6,193 nt of DNA from contig JAFLCM010000155.1 in assembly GCA_017303565.1 (NCBI GenBank), positions 1 to 6,193 on the forward strand, given 5' to 3'. Positions 5,846 to 6,193 of the stretch are shown in pieces. The first letter of the stretch is position 1; every line of letters starts with the position of its first letter. The stretch comes from Planctomycetota bacterium (GTDB taxonomy: Bacteria; Planctomycetota; Phycisphaerae; Phycisphaerales; UBA1924). A program made the translations under genes and the position numbers. A model generated the notes under the pieces. The model did no database searches. It worked only from the letters and a program-made list of their open reading frames with translations, and was not told the DNA's origin.

Positions 5846-6193
5846 ATGCTGCGTCTGAACAGCCGTGCCAACCCGACCGCCCTGGTGCTCTCCGCGTCCG
5901 CCGGCAGCGCTTCCCGCGCCGCCGCCCTGACCGCGTGCGCCATCGTGTCCCTGGGTGACCAGCACATGCCGCTGCAACGCGTGGAACTGTCGCTGATCTC
6001 GCCGGTGGCGCTGTACGAGGGCGTTGCCAGCGAACGGCTGAGCGCGGCGAGCGACGCGGTTCGGCGTGCCGATGTCGTCGTGGCGGTGGCGCCCTTGCCC
6101 GGAGCGGCGTGCGGCGGGCTGCTGCCCGCGTTCCTCGACGCGTTGCCCGTGAACGCGCTGAAGGGCAAGGTGGTCGTGCCGCTGCTGTTCGGC
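5846..6193 (+). CDS. NADPH-dependent FMN reductase-like flavoprotein (SsuE family), N-terminal part
   Basis: The first 116 codons are present; the gene runs off the window. The start is firm: Shine-Dalgarno AGGAG (5834-5838) lies 7 nt before the ATG. The sequence follows the flavodoxin-like fold of SsuE-type reductases. It has a first strand and loop ALVLSASAGSASRAAAL (12-28), then ADVVVAVAPLPGAACGG (75-91), then LLPAFLDALP and ALKGKVVVPLLFG (to 116). The last parts line up with SsuE's 'SPVYxxxYSGxLKxFLDLLPxxxLxGKxVLPL'. SsuE supplies reduced FMN to the alkanesulfonate monooxygenase SsuD when sulfur is scarce. This protein has lost some usual residues: Ala-Gly-Ser replaces the GSPR of the phosphate loop, Leu replaces the Tyr of the PVY motif, and Pro replaces the Lys before FLD. 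Its substrate may therefore differ, and I give no symbol. The Cys-rich leader upstream would fit a sulfur-related role. The rest of any operon lies beyond the window. Confidence 0.72.
   Translation, partial: MLRLNSRANPTALVLSASAGSASRAAALTACAIVSLGDQHMPLQRVELSLISPVALYEGVASERLSAASDAVRRADVVVAVAPLPGAACGGLLPAFLDALPVNALKGKVVVPLLFG

Noticed and set aside
5641..6168. A 175-codon minus-strand open frame over the SsuE-like gene start
   Set aside because: It is antisense to a gene with a good Shine-Dalgarno and recognisable fold motifs, and it crosses the terminator at 5647-5688.

Overview
This GC-rich window most likely comes from a planctomycete, probably of the class Phycisphaerae. Three things suggest this. 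A secreted choice-of-anchor A protein ends in a PTPGA–hydrophobic–RRRR sorting tail. A membrane protein starts with a 'CxxCGYDL…CxxC' zinc ribbon. A large ABC-2 type permease carries the NPxxVRLVHGGSRR-type start. I recognise these as typical of that group, but no search was run and no rRNA or other direct taxonomic marker is present.

Layout: (1) 2-145 (+) is the C-terminal end of a CdsA-type phosphatidate cytidylyltransferase. (2) 229-1071 (+) encodes a coiled-coil protein with a C4 zinc ribbon (COG1579/DUF164-like). (3) 1072-1150 is a convergent gap holding two near-identical GC hairpins. (4) 1151-3007 (-) is a duplicated ABC-2 permease, and 3079-4071 (-) is a zinc-ribbon multi-pass membrane protein. 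These two are probably one transcription unit read leftward. (5) 4072-4308 is a divergent promoter region. (6) 4309-5220 (+) is the choice-of-anchor A exported protein, with its own promoter, a leader hairpin, a good Shine-Dalgarno and an intrinsic terminator. (7) 5398-5690 (+) is a compact leader unit: a consensus -35 promoter, a near-leaderless short ORF with a Cys-codon cluster, several hairpins, and a strong intrinsic terminator. (8) 5846-6193 (+) is the start of an SsuE/NADPH-dependent FMN reductase-like flavoprotein, cut by the window edge.

The most interesting item is (7)+(8). A short ORF encoding CxxCxCxC is followed by an intrinsic terminator, and then by a gene of a family often tied to sulfur metabolism. 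I see no other good promoter between the terminator and that gene. This has the form of a cysteine-responsive transcription attenuator, comparable in logic to the polycysteine leaderless upstream ORFs reported in mycobacteria. A 12-nt perfect complement between the leader (5570-5581) and the upper part of the terminator hairpin (5653-5664) offers a candidate antiterminator. This is inference from sequence; the leader could instead be an independent small RNA or small-protein gene.
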